Part shown: in pieces, positions 26,001-50,166 of the stretch
How the letters are laid out: each line of letters opens with the position of its first letter
How positions within the stretch are numbered: position 1 is the first letter of the stretch
NCBI GenBank assembly: GCA_018398805.1
Contig: JAGFBZ010002379.1
Coordinates: forward strand, 3,175,501-3,239,500
Length of the DNA stretch: 64,000 nucleotides
Direction: 5' to 3'
From: Hirundichthys speculiger
Taxonomy: Eukaryota; Chordata; Actinopteri; Beloniformes; Exocoetidae
Notes under the pieces: model-generated
Database searches by the model: none
The model's input: the letters and a program-made list of their open reading frames with translations, nothing else
What the model was told of the DNA's origin: nothing
Position numbers and translations under genes: made by a program

Positions 26001-29000
26001 ACACCTGGATGGAACATGGAAGAGCACCACTCAATGTCAATTCTATTCTTTCTAACACATCATGTCTCCAATGGAACACTTCTGAAAACTAAAGAAAAAA
26101 GATTATTAAGATAACAAATTAGTTTATGCTTTAAGAGTTTGTACTTTTCAGTTTCGAACAGAACTGAAACATCAGCCATCACAGCTCAAAGATGGTGGTT
26201 GTACATCATACATTGAGACAGGAACAAAGATGTAAGATATAACCATCTTGTAACAGGCTGAAACAGATATCAAGCAGTGTAAAAAAAAATTGGAGGAATT
26301 ATCTCAAAAATTGGAGGAAACAAGTAGACACTCAACAAGTGTCTACTTGTTGCTGCTTCTACCATCTCTGTCAGCTAACCAATTAGGGCTGAGCAATTCA
26401 TTGAAAATTTATCAAAATGGTGCTATTGGTGCTATTCAGAACCAATAATTGATGTAATCTTGCTCATGTCAATTGTTTAAATGATTTCTCATCTTTAAAA
26501 TATTAATTTAAATGACCAGATATAATTAATCTGTGTGCGCCTCCTTTCACCTATTTTAAAATAAAAATATGCATTCTTTTATTAGAAAAACATCCCACTT
26601 TTAATAGTTGATTGATGTTTGCAGCAAAAACCTTGTCAGTAATCTATGAGGGAAAAAAATAAAATTATACTAAAATAACCTCTCATTAATAGTAATTGAG
26701 GTAACTTCTTCAACTAATTGTGATACTGATTACAAGTCATGTCACCCAGCCCTAATAGGAATGTACCATGAAATGACAAACATCAGCTTGTCCACACAGC
26801 ACAGTAGCCTACCAACAACAGCACCAAACACAATGGAGAAAGAGAGAACACTTTATTCATTCAACCTTCCTTTTCTTTTTTTTTTTTCTCAAAACATACG
26901 AACACCATCATGACAAGCGGTAACTTTCAACTCAACAGCGCATTGCCAGCAACCTGAGATGCTGATGATGCTCAGTATGGAGCCAGAAATACACTTAGGC
27001 TTACCTCTGTCATAGACATGGTTCGATTGCACCGTGTCATGCGGTAAATTAAACATTTTACGTTGTGCATTGTGGCTTACATTAATCTTATAAGACTGCA
27101 AAAATGTTACAGTGTGAACCTAGCCAAAAATGTACCATTTGTCATCCTATTCTTTTCCCCTAATTTAATTTTTCTTTTACAATTTACAGCGTACCGTCTA
27201 GGTTTCCCCATCAGTCTCCTGATCGTTCCCCACTCCACTCTTGTCAGTTTTCTTGTTTTCAAGTTGGGGAAAGATTCCTTGAGGCACAGGCAAAATTCAT
27301 TGTCACCCTCGAAAAGAGGTCTGAAAGAAGATAAATGTTAAAAGTTAATTAGAGAAACATTCTAAAAGACAAATAAGTAAACCAAAATGTTACAGTTTAA
27401 ACAACTCAATTAAATCAATTTTTTCTTCTGGACATACACATACAGTGACAACATTAAAGTGATCATGGGTTGCTCTAGTAATATTTGAATTAGTATGCAG
27501 TCATGGAAAAAATTATTAGACCACCATTTTTTCTTCACTTTCTTGTTCATTTTAATACCTGGTACTACTAAACGTCATCATGTGACTAAAACAGACAGAA
27601 AAGAAAACACTGAATGCATAAAAGCAGTGTTTTTGGCAGTACAACGCCATAGCTATTGATGTATAAACTTAAGTGATTTAGGTTATAATCAAGAAAACCA
27701 TGGAAAATGGTAAGATATCAGCTCCTAAATAAAACTCTTATGAGCAATCTTTGTGGTTATCGTTATGTTTGTCCAAACAAATGTACCTTTAGTTGTACCA
27801 GGCATTAAAATGAACAAGAAACTGAAGAAAACAAGGGTGGTCTAATAATTTTTTCCATGACTGTATATTTAAAAGATTAGATTTGTTTTTAATGTCACTG
27901 ACAGGATAAAGTATTTGTATCATGTTTGAAGAAAATTCTTAACATTAACTGTACCCAAAGTGGTGACAAAAACTCACATCTTAACCAAAAATAATTTTTA
28001 ATTCTGATTTCCTTATGTATACAGATTTACATTTCTGCTCCTCTGAGAGTGAAAACTGAACTTTACCTGTCAATATTGGAATAAAACCATTCATAGATGC
28101 ACCATTTGTGAGCTTTAGGTAGTTTAAGAAGATTTCTTAATCTCAGTCCTATTTTCTGTGATGCCTTCTTATCTGGCGTCATGATATTGGAAAATTTCTG
28201 CAAAGACAACAAAAGACAAAAAAAAAACAAAAAGAAAAGTCATTCCCTTCACTACAAATACATAAACACACACACACACACACATATATAGATTAACTGC
28301 ACAAACCTTATGTATTTTGCTCTGACATGTAGCTGTATAAGCATCAATTTCCACAAATTATAAGTAACATTTGCAGTGGGAGAGCCATAAAATTATTGTC
28401 TTAGTTTGAGAATGTTAAGATCTGTAGGTAATAAGTAGGTAACAAGCCAGAAAGAATCTTAAAAGACTTTTGAAAGAACATGAGGGACAAAATTATGGAG
28501 GTGAGTTAATTCATACTAAACAGATACTTTTATCTAATAATTTAGCAGCCGATGATTTTCAGCCAATTCTGTTCACACACACTAAGCAAAGCACCTCAAT
28601 ACACCGACGCCACAAAAATGGTGTGTAACTACACAATTTCTGGAGAACAATAATAATAATAATAGTAACACATTTTATCTAAATGCACCTTTCAAAGCAC
28701 ACAAGGACACTTTACAGATAAATAAAAACACAATAAAATAAATAAAAACAACAGAGGAAGACCACAACATTAAAATGAGGGACAGGTGCCCCAGAAAAAG
28801 ATGTCGCACAACTTCCATAGTTTTGAAATTGTTCTTACTTCATCTAACAACTTTATAGAATGAAATTGTCACCTGTGGTGTTGTGGTGACCCTCTGGCTC
28901 CTCCGAGGGGATCTGGAAGGGACACGCTGCTGGGGTGGTTCATCGTCATCCCGAAACAAACGGCTCCTCTTTGAGCTCCGTGTGGGCTGAAGGAACAAGT

Positions 29001-32000
29001 GTTGGGTTTCTTAGCAGTCGAAATAATTTACAAATAGAAATGTCTCCATACCAGACACAAGCATAAACTTAAACTTCAGATGTTGTGACCCCCTCTTCAC
29101 TTCCTGGCCTGCAACTCGCACTACTACACTCTTGTACATGGATTTCACTGCTAGACAGTGAAAAATATTACCATGAGGAACCGCTGCATCTACAAGTGAT
29201 GCAGACATAGCATACACGCTTTCCTCCACATCCATGTGCAACTGTACTGTGCCCAAGCACAGCACAACTCTTCCAGTTGTGCCACAACACAGTGAATGTT
29301 TCCAATCGGCTTGAGGTCTGTACTTTAATGGGACCAGTTAAACACCTTGATTTTTTTTTTTTTTCCAGTCATTCTGATGTAGATTTGCTGGTGTGCTTGG
29401 GATCATAGTCTTGTTGCAGATCCAACAACGGCCACACTTCAGCTATTGGACAGATGGCCTTACATTTGACTGTAGATTATTTTGATATACTGAGAAGTTC
29501 ACGGTCAGCTCAATTATGCAAGGAGCCCAGGACCTGTGGATGCAAAACAACCAAAAATCATCACCCCTCCACTCCTGTATTTAACAGCTGGTATGATATC
29601 TTGTGTTTTCTAAATAACCGAGTTTGGTTTTCACTTAATCTGATGTTAAGCATTAGGTGTCATGATGTCTACTTTAGTCTAATTCAGGGGTGCCAAACTC
29701 CAGTCCTCGAAGGCTGCGGTCCAGCATGTCATGGATATTTTCCTGCTTCAGCACACCTAATGCAAATGAATGGATCACCACCAGCTTGTCATCTAGGTTT
29801 GCACAGGTCTGTTAACTACCCATTCATTTGAATCAGGTGTGCTGAAGTGGGGAAAATCTTAAGATATGCAGGACAGCGACCCTCAAGGACTGGAGTTTGA
29901 CACCCCTGGTCTACTTAGTCAAAAAGGACATTGTTCCAGAAGTCTTGTGCTATATGCACCTTTGCACACCTGTTCATCCATGTTCTTTTTAGAGAAAAGA
30001 AGCCTTTCTGGGAATCTAAGAAGAACCCATCCCAGATTGATGGGAAGCCACAATTGCTCCTCCAATATCACTGAAGTGTTTGTGTCACTTATGACTTGTT
30101 TAGATTTAGCAAAACATTTACTCTCTGGATACCGTTCAACTGCATGCTTTTTATAATTTCATAAACCATCTATCCTAATGCTTCTTACCGTGTCCATAAT
30201 GACAGAGGAATGCCGTCCCCTGGTGTTGTGAGCCCTTGTGAAACTGTTCTTTTCATTCAGAGTGTTGGATAAACTGCCCTCTGCAAAATAGTTAAAGGAT
30301 TTGTGTAGAACAATTCAGGTACACACAATACAAAAGCCCAATTCTCAAACCACAGGACATTTAAATTAATTTTCACTCGATTTTATTTTGAAAACTCTTA
30401 GCGCATGTTAGATGAATTGGAGATAAAGTCAGAGAGGCCAAACTGAGATGGTTTGGACATGTACAGAGGAGGGGTAATGAGTATATAGGAAGAAAGATGA
30501 TGAGGTTGGAACTGCCAGGCAGGAGGACTAGAGGAAGACCAAAGAGGCGATTTATAGATGTAGTGAAAGATGACATGAAGTTAGTTGGTGTTGGAAAAGA
30601 GGATGCAGAGGATAGAGTTAGATGGAGGCATTTGATTTTCTGTCCTGAAGAGAACAGCCAAAAGGAAAAGAATAAGCTTTCAGATATGGTTTAAAAAAAA
30701 AAAAAAAAGACAGCACACACACACACCGTCCTAAGCTTGTCATAAGGCCTTAAGGTTCCTTACCACTTTTAAACAGTCGTTTACAGTATAGGTGATCCAT
30801 CACAAATACAAACTGAATCAGATTAATCAACAATCACAAAGCATGACTAGGCATCAAAATTATTTCAAGTAAAATTTCCACTAACTTCGCATATGAGCAC
30901 AGTAAAAAGAGACAATCCTAAACAAAATAGATTAACTGTCCACATACCTTTTAGACTGACGAGTGCCTCCGCTGAGGAGCCTGAGTAAGAGGACAAGTTG
31001 TACAACATAAATATACGACATGAAATCAATATATATCAAAAAAAAAAAAAAAAGATGAATATTCATTCCTGAAGATTAGAAAAAAGGGCCCAAAATGTAC
31101 CGAGACGCAACCGGTAAACAATTTCTATCAAAGTTCTTAAATTGTTATGTTCATTACTAGATCAAAGAAAATAGGACAGACTGATAAACACTGACAGCAG
31201 ACTGACTGGAAATTGCTAACGCAGTGAGTGAGGCTTTTACCCCAAGTTTGAGCCGTCAAGCACAGGTGTAACATCAGTTTGACAGATAGTAACAGACATG
31301 TGCCGAACTATCTAAGGTTACAACACAAAGACAATATCCTGTTACATTAGTTACTTTCAGATAGACCATTTTAGGTAATAATAACCAAATAATTTAGTCT
31401 CTCTACCAGTTTTTCAAAAAGATATACAAACCTGTAACATTAATCCAAAACTAACAAATCTTAAAAACAGATTACTAAAACAAAATAGCATTGTCTATTA
31501 TTTGTGTTTTATAAGGAATACTTCACATAAATGTCATATTGTCTTTTTCTTTTCAATTTTAGTGAGGACAACAGCTTGAGACAACAAAACAAATACACAC
31601 ATCCAACCATGTATAGTATCTTCATACCCATCAGTTAACAAAACATATATTTTAGTGGCTATTTAACTAAAGAACCCGAGAAAACCACTTCCCATTTCAA
31701 AACTCTTGAACGCACTACACCAAACCTTAGAAATTAGGGATGGGCAGATCGATATCACAACATTGATATCCTGATGATTGCAGGGGTGCCCAATCCTGGT
31801 CATCGAGAGCCCCTATCCAGCATGTTCTAGAGTTTTCCCAGTTTCAACACACCTGATTCTAATTAATGGTCGTTATCAGGTTGTCATCAAACTCTGCACA
31901 AGTCTGTTGGTGAGACAGCCATTTGTATCATGGTGTCCCAAAGCAGGGAAACATCTTAAACCTGCTGGATAGGGGCTCTCTACGACCAGGATTGGGCACC

Positions 32001-32107
32001 CCTGGTTTAAAGGGTCATTCCACATGTACAAAACTAAGAAATAAAAATCAAATTCAGGTAATACTTCAGCATATAAATCCCGTAATTTAATTTGTTAGTA
32101 TTTTTTG

Positions 32108-32172
<65 letters not shown>

Positions 32173-33646
32173 TTTTTCATTTGGATTAGAATTATTTTTC
32201 CTTCCACTAACTTGCTCTGTTTTGAACAGTATCTGTTATAAGGCACACGGAAGCAGCTGTCATCAACAGCAGAATATAAACGTTGCATGATGTGAACTTA
32301 TTTTGATATGGTAAATACTTAAGATTTAAAATGCAGTATGTGACATAATCAACATAGAGACAACACCACAGATTTCATGAAATGTTAAGAAAAAAATGCA
32401 CTGAAAGGAGAATGATGAGAAGTGGAGAAATTATAGACAGATGTCTCGACTTCATTGAGGCAAGGTTTTACAGTGAGGCATTTCAGAAAGGCAGGAACTA
32501 TCCAGCTAACTGGTGATAACAGACTTGAATAATATCAGTATTGATATCCGGATACCAGCTCTAGTAATACTTGTTACTGGATTGGAACAGAAATTACTAT
32601 TAAAAACTAAAATCTATTAAAGACAGATTTTTCATTTATAAATCCTTTATTGTGAAATAATAACTACTAACGTTTTAGAGAGTTTATTTCTTGACATTTC
32701 CCTGTACTGTTGTATCTATTCTTCACCTACAGTTGACATCCAGTCAACTGTAGTTGAACAGGTATCTTTCATCTGATATTTTTCTCATGAACGATGCCCA
32801 CTAATTAACCTAATGAAAAAGCAGTGAAGTCACAACAGAATTTAAATTACCACAGTACAGTATAGTTTCGTTTCTGTTCACATTTTCTGTTTTAGACAGT
32901 GAGCCCTGGGGTACTGGTGACACCAGTCTCCAACGGCCACTCTGGAGTTTCTTTTTTCCTCTGAGTCGATGAGGCCTTTACCCCAAGTTTGAGCTGTCAA
33001 GCACAGGTGTAACATCAGCTTGACAGATAATACCAGACATGCGCCGAACTATCTAAGGTTACAACACGGAGATAATATCCAATTACATTCGCTACGTTCA
33101 GAGAGACCATTTTAGGTAATAATAACTAAATAACTTAGTCTCTTTCTACCAGTTTGTCAAAAAGATACACAAATGTGTAACATTAACTAGAACCAACGAA
33201 TCTTAACAATAAAGACACTGTCACAGAAAGCGAAAAAAAGATCATAATTATGTCCATATAGACAGATAGATAGTTGGATAGATGGAGACCCAGGTTTTGG
33301 TAGTCCTTTTGTTGTTGTTGATTATCAGCCGTTAGCTCGGAGCTAGGCTAACGGCAGTTGTTTACCGTCGAGCTGAAGTAAGTTGTTCAACTCAACATTA
33401 GCTCAGCTTAGCCTACTGTGCTAACGAGCCTTAGCTGACTTGGACAGACCGGTGTCTCTTTGCGTCTAAAAATGGCTTATGAAGACAGCCAAAAACTGAG
33501 ACTATGCGTCGCATAAATGGCGACGTTGATTTTTTTTGTCAGTAACTCATCTTATAACCGGAATAGCACTGCTTGTGTGGACTGTAAATCCGCTAGAATT
33601 TGTGTTGTTACTCACTCTCGTCTAACAGCTGGTCCATCTCCGCCAT
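20057..33646 (-). CDS. lin9: LIN9, MuvB/DREAM complex subunit, 15 exons
   Basis: LIN9 is a core subunit of MuvB, which with p130/E2F4 (DREAM) represses and with B-MYB activates cell-cycle genes. Minus-strand exons: 33646-33616, 30980-30948, 30280-30189, 28986-28873, 28197-28067, 27320-27195, 26004-25847, 24686-24553, 24311-24184, 21406-21305, 21208-21128, 21015-20890, 20686-20504, 20390-20293, 20162-20057. The start MAEMDQLLDES matches the family N-terminus. The DIRP domain spans exons 5-7 (KKASQKIGLRLRNLLKLPKA, CSSAFFAEERTALRQKRQKM). Exon 8 carries ARLRGVHDGLFTGQIDAVDT. Exons 11-14 form the coiled-coil region (LSKILMIKKEHIKHLKEMN, LTNLISRLTALLLQIK). The end is SQLGNLHAFSANNTNAV. Splice phases agree throughout except exon 9, which is one base short near 24,293-24,296 (GAACC where GAAACC is needed), probably a sequence error; its donor CTG|GTGCTG is weak. 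Introns hold several MITEs. Confidence 0.97.
21737..22705 (+). mobile_element. Tc1/mariner-type element, internally deleted
   Basis: Left end CAGTGGCCACTTTATTAGG and right end CCTAATAAAGTCGCTGCTG are degenerate inverted repeats of a widespread vertebrate Tc1-like family. The interior on the plus strand retains pieces of its transposase (for example around 21,870-22,120 and 22,370-22,610) with frame breaks and missing sections. It is non-functional and located in the lin9 intron between exons 9 and 10. Confidence 0.8.
26383..26755. mobile_element. MITE with TTAGGGCTG terminal repeats
   Basis: Starts TTAGGGCTGAGCAATTC and ends GTCACCCAGCCCTAA, giving short terminal inverted repeats around a 373-bp AT-rich interior without ORF. 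Ends of the YTAGGGCTGGGC type are common in fish non-autonomous hAT elements. No clean target duplication is visible, so the superfamily is tentative. Located in lin9 intron 6. Confidence 0.6.
27498..27863. mobile_element. TA-flanked MITE with about 70-bp terminal inverted repeats
   Basis: Left end CAGTCATGGAAAAAATTATT and right end AATAATTTTTTCCATGACTG, with similarity continuing about 70 bp inward (to GGTAC and GTACC). TA lies at 27,494-27,495 and 27,864-27,865, consistent with a Tc1/mariner-type target. No coding content. Located in lin9 intron 5. Confidence 0.85.
29685..29908. mobile_element. Short hAT-type palindromic MITE
   Basis: Ends CAGGGGTGCCAAACTCCAGT and ACTGGAGTTTGACACCCCTG are inverted repeats. 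The flanking octamers GTCTAATT (29,677-29,684) and GTCTACTT (29,909-29,916) match at 7 of 8, a hAT target duplication. The 224-bp body is largely self-complementary. Located in lin9 intron 3. Confidence 0.88.
30378..30692 (+). mobile_element. LINE ORF2 C-terminal remnant
   Basis: Plus-strand frame from 30,497 encodes a basic segment with LPGRRTRGRPKRRFIDVVKD, the characteristic end of ORF2 in several non-LTR families (RGRPKxRF plus RWRxLI). The preceding sequence in another frame gives a RWFGHV-like block. No reverse-transcriptase core is nearby, so it is a 5'-truncated copy. Located in lin9 intron 2. Confidence 0.65.
31781..32004. mobile_element. Short palindromic MITE (CAGGGGTGCC family)
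   Basis: Ends CAGGGGTGCCCAATCCTGGT and ACCAGGATTGGGCACCCCTG, with pairing continuing about 45 bp inward (AGAGCCCCTATCCAGCA against TGCTGGATAGGGGCTCT). Related in ends and size to 29,685-29,908. No convincing target duplication. It lies inside the derived duplication copy, between segments B and C, so it may have inserted after the duplication. Confidence 0.8.
32122..32167. repeat. (TC)n(AT)n microsatellite
   Basis: A TC run followed by an uninterrupted AT dinucleotide run. The apparent ORF over it is a product of the repeat. Confidence 0.95.
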
Positions 33647-33997
33647 CTTGAACTAGCCGCGCCGCTTTTTCAAAGACGTTGTCAAAATGCATTCTGGGTC
33701 GGAAATCTGTCTGGAGGGGGATTTGAGAAATAAAATTCATATAAACTAGCCGAAACGGCGGTGGAAGACTCGCCATGTGTCATTCAGTCATGAGAATATT
33801 AACATTACTTTGTAGGAATGGAACATTTTAAAAGTAGATGTTGATAGCAACGACAGGGAAAATATTTGGTATCAAAAACTAGATTCACCACAGGACCACA
33901 GCCATTGTCCTTTGTGTAGCACAAATTATGTGACCCATCAGATTAAATTCAAATTATTGCTATTATATGTATATATATATGTATATATATATATATA

Positions 33998-34084
<87 letters not shown>

Positions 34085-35400
34085 TTACACACTTTATTTT
34101 TGTATATTATTTAGATTTTGCTGTCAAGTCCGTCATTACACTTTATTTCTGTTTCCAACTCATCTAATATTTAGAGTATTTGATTATGACCTCACATAAA
34201 CACTATAGCAATCAAAAGTCAAGAAAAAGCTATAAAAATACCTGTCAGATGAAAACAATTGTAATAAAAGAAAAAGTAACTCAGGAAAATGTATTTGGCT
34301 CACAGGCACTTTGGATTGAATGCTGGGGTATAATGCTTCATTCAAGGGTTTTTCTATTGCATGGCACTTAACAGTATATTATGGAAATTGGTGCATATGG
34401 CTTATAAATGCTATCACTTTTGGATTAACTGACTTTATGAACAAGGAGAGAAGCTTTCTAATGATAATGCAGCCTTCAAGATTTTAGAAGTAGATTTCTT
34501 CAGCAGGACACCTGAAGTTGTTCAGGATATGAACCCTTTCTCTGACCTCACTGAAAGTGTGAAAGAAGAAAAAACAAATTTAGAAGTTTTGAAGAAAAAA
34601 AAAGTCAAGTTTGGAAAACCTCATTCTCATATTCCATTTTTAATTCAATTTATTGTGTAGACCAATAAATAAAATGGCACACAGATGTTTCAAAACATCC
34701 TTGTTTTATTTGAGGAAAGAGGGAGGTGGGGTGGGGTGGGGGACTAAGAAAACAAAATAGCATAGTATGTCATTTGTGTTTTATAAAGAATACTTCACAT
34801 GAATAGCATATCGTCTTTTTCTTTTCAATTTTTAGTGAGGAAGACAGCTTGAAACACAAAACAAATATACACCTGTCCAACCATGTACAGTATCTTCAGA
34901 CCCATCAGTTAACAAAACGTGCATTTTAGTGGCTATTTCACTAAAGAGTCTAAGAAAAACATGAATACTATGTATAACTGCAGACTGACCAGCTCCCATT
35001 CCAAAACTCTTGAACTTGGTGAACTATACCTTATAAACTAGTTTATTAAAGAGAGATTTTTTATTTGAAAATCCTTTATTGTGAGATAGTAACTGCTAAT
35101 TTTTTCTACTGTTTATTTCAAGACGTTTCCTTGCACTGTTGCATCTACGCTTCTTCAACTACAGTTGACTTCCAGTCTTATGAGCAGAAATCTTTCACTT
35201 AACTAATGTTCTTATCATGAAGGATGCCAGCTAATCAACCCAATGAAAAAGCAGTGAAGTGATAAAAGAATTCAAATAACCACAGTACAGTATAGTTTCG
35301 CTTCTGTTCACGTTTTCTGTTATAGACAACGAAGCCTGGGCTACTGGTGACACCAGTCTCCAAAGACATCTCCAAGGTTTCTCTTTTCTCTGAAAGGGGC
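32971..35400. repeat. Parental copy of the duplication (A' - lin9 exon 1/promoter - B' - C')
   Basis: A' (32,971-33,222) is in lin9 intron 1. B' (34,743-35,034) lies in the lin9-parp1 spacer. C' (35,037-35,400) ends 16 bases from the parp1 stop codon and therefore covers the parp1 3' UTR. lin9 exon 1 and its promoter (33,616-33,780) lie between A' and B'. See 31,230-32,962 for the derived copy. Confidence 0.85.
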
Positions 35401-35415
35401 TGGACTCAGTTCCTG
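33647..35415. other. Spacer between lin9 start and parp1 stop
   Basis: Contains the lin9 promoter side (about 33,650-33,780, relatively CG-rich, no clear TATA), a long AT/GT microsatellite at 33,966-34,085, and duplicated segments B' and C'. A TTTATT at about 35,074 is a candidate minus-strand polyadenylation signal for parp1, about 340 bases past its stop. No additional gene is recognised; the ORF at 33,912-34,199 is microsatellite translation. Confidence 0.45.
33966..34085. repeat. (AT)n(GT)n microsatellite
   Basis: Over 100 bases of nearly uninterrupted AT dinucleotides ending in a short GT run, between lin9 and parp1. Such tracts are hypermutable and often mis-assembled in length. Confidence 0.95.
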
Positions 35416-47741
<12,326 letters not shown>

Positions 47742-50166
47742 GGCTGTTTTTATATTCTGTATATATTACTGGCGAACATAAGGGAGCGACTGCAGGGGAA
47801 ACTTTCTCCCAGTGACACGGAGCCACAACAATCACAGCGCAGCCAGCAAAGCCCGCGTGCCTGCTAGATAGCTCAGAGAGCTCACTCAGGTACAGATGTA
47901 TCACTCCGACCGCGTTTCCAAGCAACCAACATAGCAACGAAAGCGCACCGAAGAGGAAAACTGTTTTTCGTTCTCTTTTAGACGTGTCTTATTTTGACCC
48001 TTTTACGATTCTGTTTTAAGTTGTTTTCTGTATCTGCTTGGGTTATTTCGCATTTTAAATCTTGCTTTGGTCATTTTGTAACTCTTCATTGTTATTGTAT
48101 GTGTCAAATCGGCAATTTTGGCTATGATACTTAGGGTTGACTTTGGGTTGTTATGTTACACATTTTGTTCATCTTTCATCACTGGGTAGCCAATCATCTC
48201 TGGTTAGCGTTTTTCTCTCCTTTCTTATATTTCTGGGACAACACCATGGGGTCGCCTGCCTATTAGGCAGGTGATAGGATCATTCTTTAATCGATCCATA
48301 TTATCTATTAGTACAGTGATTCCTAAGGTTTGGGCCGCGCCCCCCTGGTGGGCTGTCGCGGTACTGCAGGTGGGCCGTGAGAGGTTATTAAAATTAAACA
48401 AATATGTTTTAAATCCTCAATCTTTTTAAAAAATGTTTTTAATTACTGTAAAATATTAACAACATGATTTTAAAACATTAATAAGTAACAAAACAAACCA
48501 GTTAAGTGTTATTCTACCGTCATCTTAACTTAATATGACAAGTGTCACTTTATTTGTTGACCCCTTACATTATTATCAGAACATGGTTCCTAGTCCTGAA
48601 TGTTGATCATAGCTGTGATTAAAGGTTTCGGTGGGGCCGCGGAGATTTTTCACATTTCAAATTGGGCCTTGGTATTCTGAAGTTTGGGAATGGCTGCTTT
48701 AGTATTTTCCCTAAAATAAAAAAAAAAAAAAAAAAACCTTTTCTAGATGATCGAGTGAGCCATCTTCATGAACAGAGGATCTGTGAACCGGCCGGCGTAT
48801 ACATCACAAAACACCCGCGCGAGCTGCAGCCAGAACTAACGGAGTGAAGACAAATCGGTCACACCGGCTCACAGGAAAGAAAAATACATTTATTGTAAAA
48901 AGTGTCACTGAACAAAAACTTATTTCCAAAAAATAATACTTTGTTACAGTTCAGCCTACTGAAGCCAGCTCCTTAGGATAATAATAATTTAATAAATGTA
49001 TGGTTCAAAATTTCAGTCAAGCTCTCTGGAAATCCTGTCGGGGGTGTAGCTGGCACGTGACAGGTTATTCTGTGGAGACACGTTTTACACACAGGTTTTT
49101 GCACAGCCATAGAGAAAGAGCTTTCCCGCTCTGGGTATCTGTTACAAATTGTAAAAGTGAAACGGCAGAGAGGGATTTTTCATTTTCCACTATGATGCAA
49201 GTTTCTTAGGGGAATTTTAATTCTAATTAGAGCATCACATTAATCATATCACTATCACTAATCATTGAATTCATATGTTTAAAAAACAAAATGGGTTATT
49301 TAATTTTATATGCATGTGCTAATAAATGTTTCTGTAAAAAAATATAAAACGAATAAAGACAATATACTAGAAAACGGATCACCTGTTTTGCTGACAGTCC
49401 TCCAGAGTATCCCACACATACTGGAAAATGTGATCTGACCCGATCATAGCATTTGATATGTCTTATTTCCTGGAGCTGCATTACACACAATGATGTAAAC
49501 TTTGACTCAGTATTCTTTACATTTTGCTAATTTACACATTTATCAAGATCTTGTTATCTTTACGCTTAAAAGTTTGCATATGACACTGAAATCTGCATCA
49601 GTCCTCTAAAATGAAAAATACAGCATTACTTATCCTATGGTTTCAAAGAAGTGTGTGTGTGAATGTGTGACCACAACTTGACTTAAACTGTGAACTCAAC
49701 TATAAGAAGATAACACTGTTAAGAAAAATAAAAACAAAAACATTAAACACTAGTCAGTGATATATAGGCCATGCTATCTGGTTAGTTAGAGGTATTCTGT
49801 ATTTTGGCTCAGACGTCTGACATCTTGCTGTATCGTCATCCCAGCAAACACGAAGACATGTTGGCTTTTTTGTTAATTGTACAAAATGGCATTGAGAAAA
49901 CAAAAGAAAAAACAGTGTTCTCTAGATGTTTGTGTCAAGTCAAAGGAGGCCAGTATGACAGGTAGGTAAGGTTCAGAAGACATCCCTCTAAACTTTTTCA
50001 CCATGACCTAAGAAATCCAGCAGGTGGTTCCCCAGAAAGCTGTCCAACATTTTGGGAGAAAAGACAGCTTGTTGGAAACTGGAACATGGGCTCAGGTATG
50101 ATCAGATCCAGCCTGTAAACCTTTGGGAACAATATTATTGGACCTAACCCCGTCTTTGTGCAGCCC
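47742..50166. other. Spacer between parp1 start and the cyclase 3' end
   Basis: Holds the parp1 promoter (47,742-47,950, relatively CG-rich, no evident TATA), a hAT MITE copy (48,314-48,696), and the presumed 3' UTR of the adenylate cyclase gene in the right part. Small ORFs here show no family resemblance. No additional gene was recognised. Confidence 0.4.
48314..48696. mobile_element. Non-autonomous hAT element, copy 2
   Basis: Same family and orientation as 6,346-6,729: starts CAGTGATTCCTAAGG, ends TTTGGGAATGGCTG, 383 bp. Flanking octamers TATTAGTA and CTTTAGTA match at 6 of 8, a decayed hAT target duplication. It lies just upstream of parp1. Confidence 0.85.

Larger units (their letters stand above)
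31230..32962. repeat. Derived copy of tandem duplication (segments A, B, C) in lin9 intron 1
   Basis: Segment A (31,230-31,471) resembles 32,971-33,222. Segment B (31,475-31,733) resembles 34,743-35,034. Segment C (32,575-32,962) resembles 35,037-35,400. All are in the same orientation and roughly 80-90 percent identical by eye. A and B abut directly, without the 1.5 kb that separates their partners, and B and C are separated by a MITE and an AT microsatellite. Segment C copies DNA next to the parp1 stop codon. Confidence 0.85.

Noticed and set aside
33912..34199. ORF rich in Tyr-Ile repeats
   Set aside because: Pure translation of the AT/GT microsatellite.
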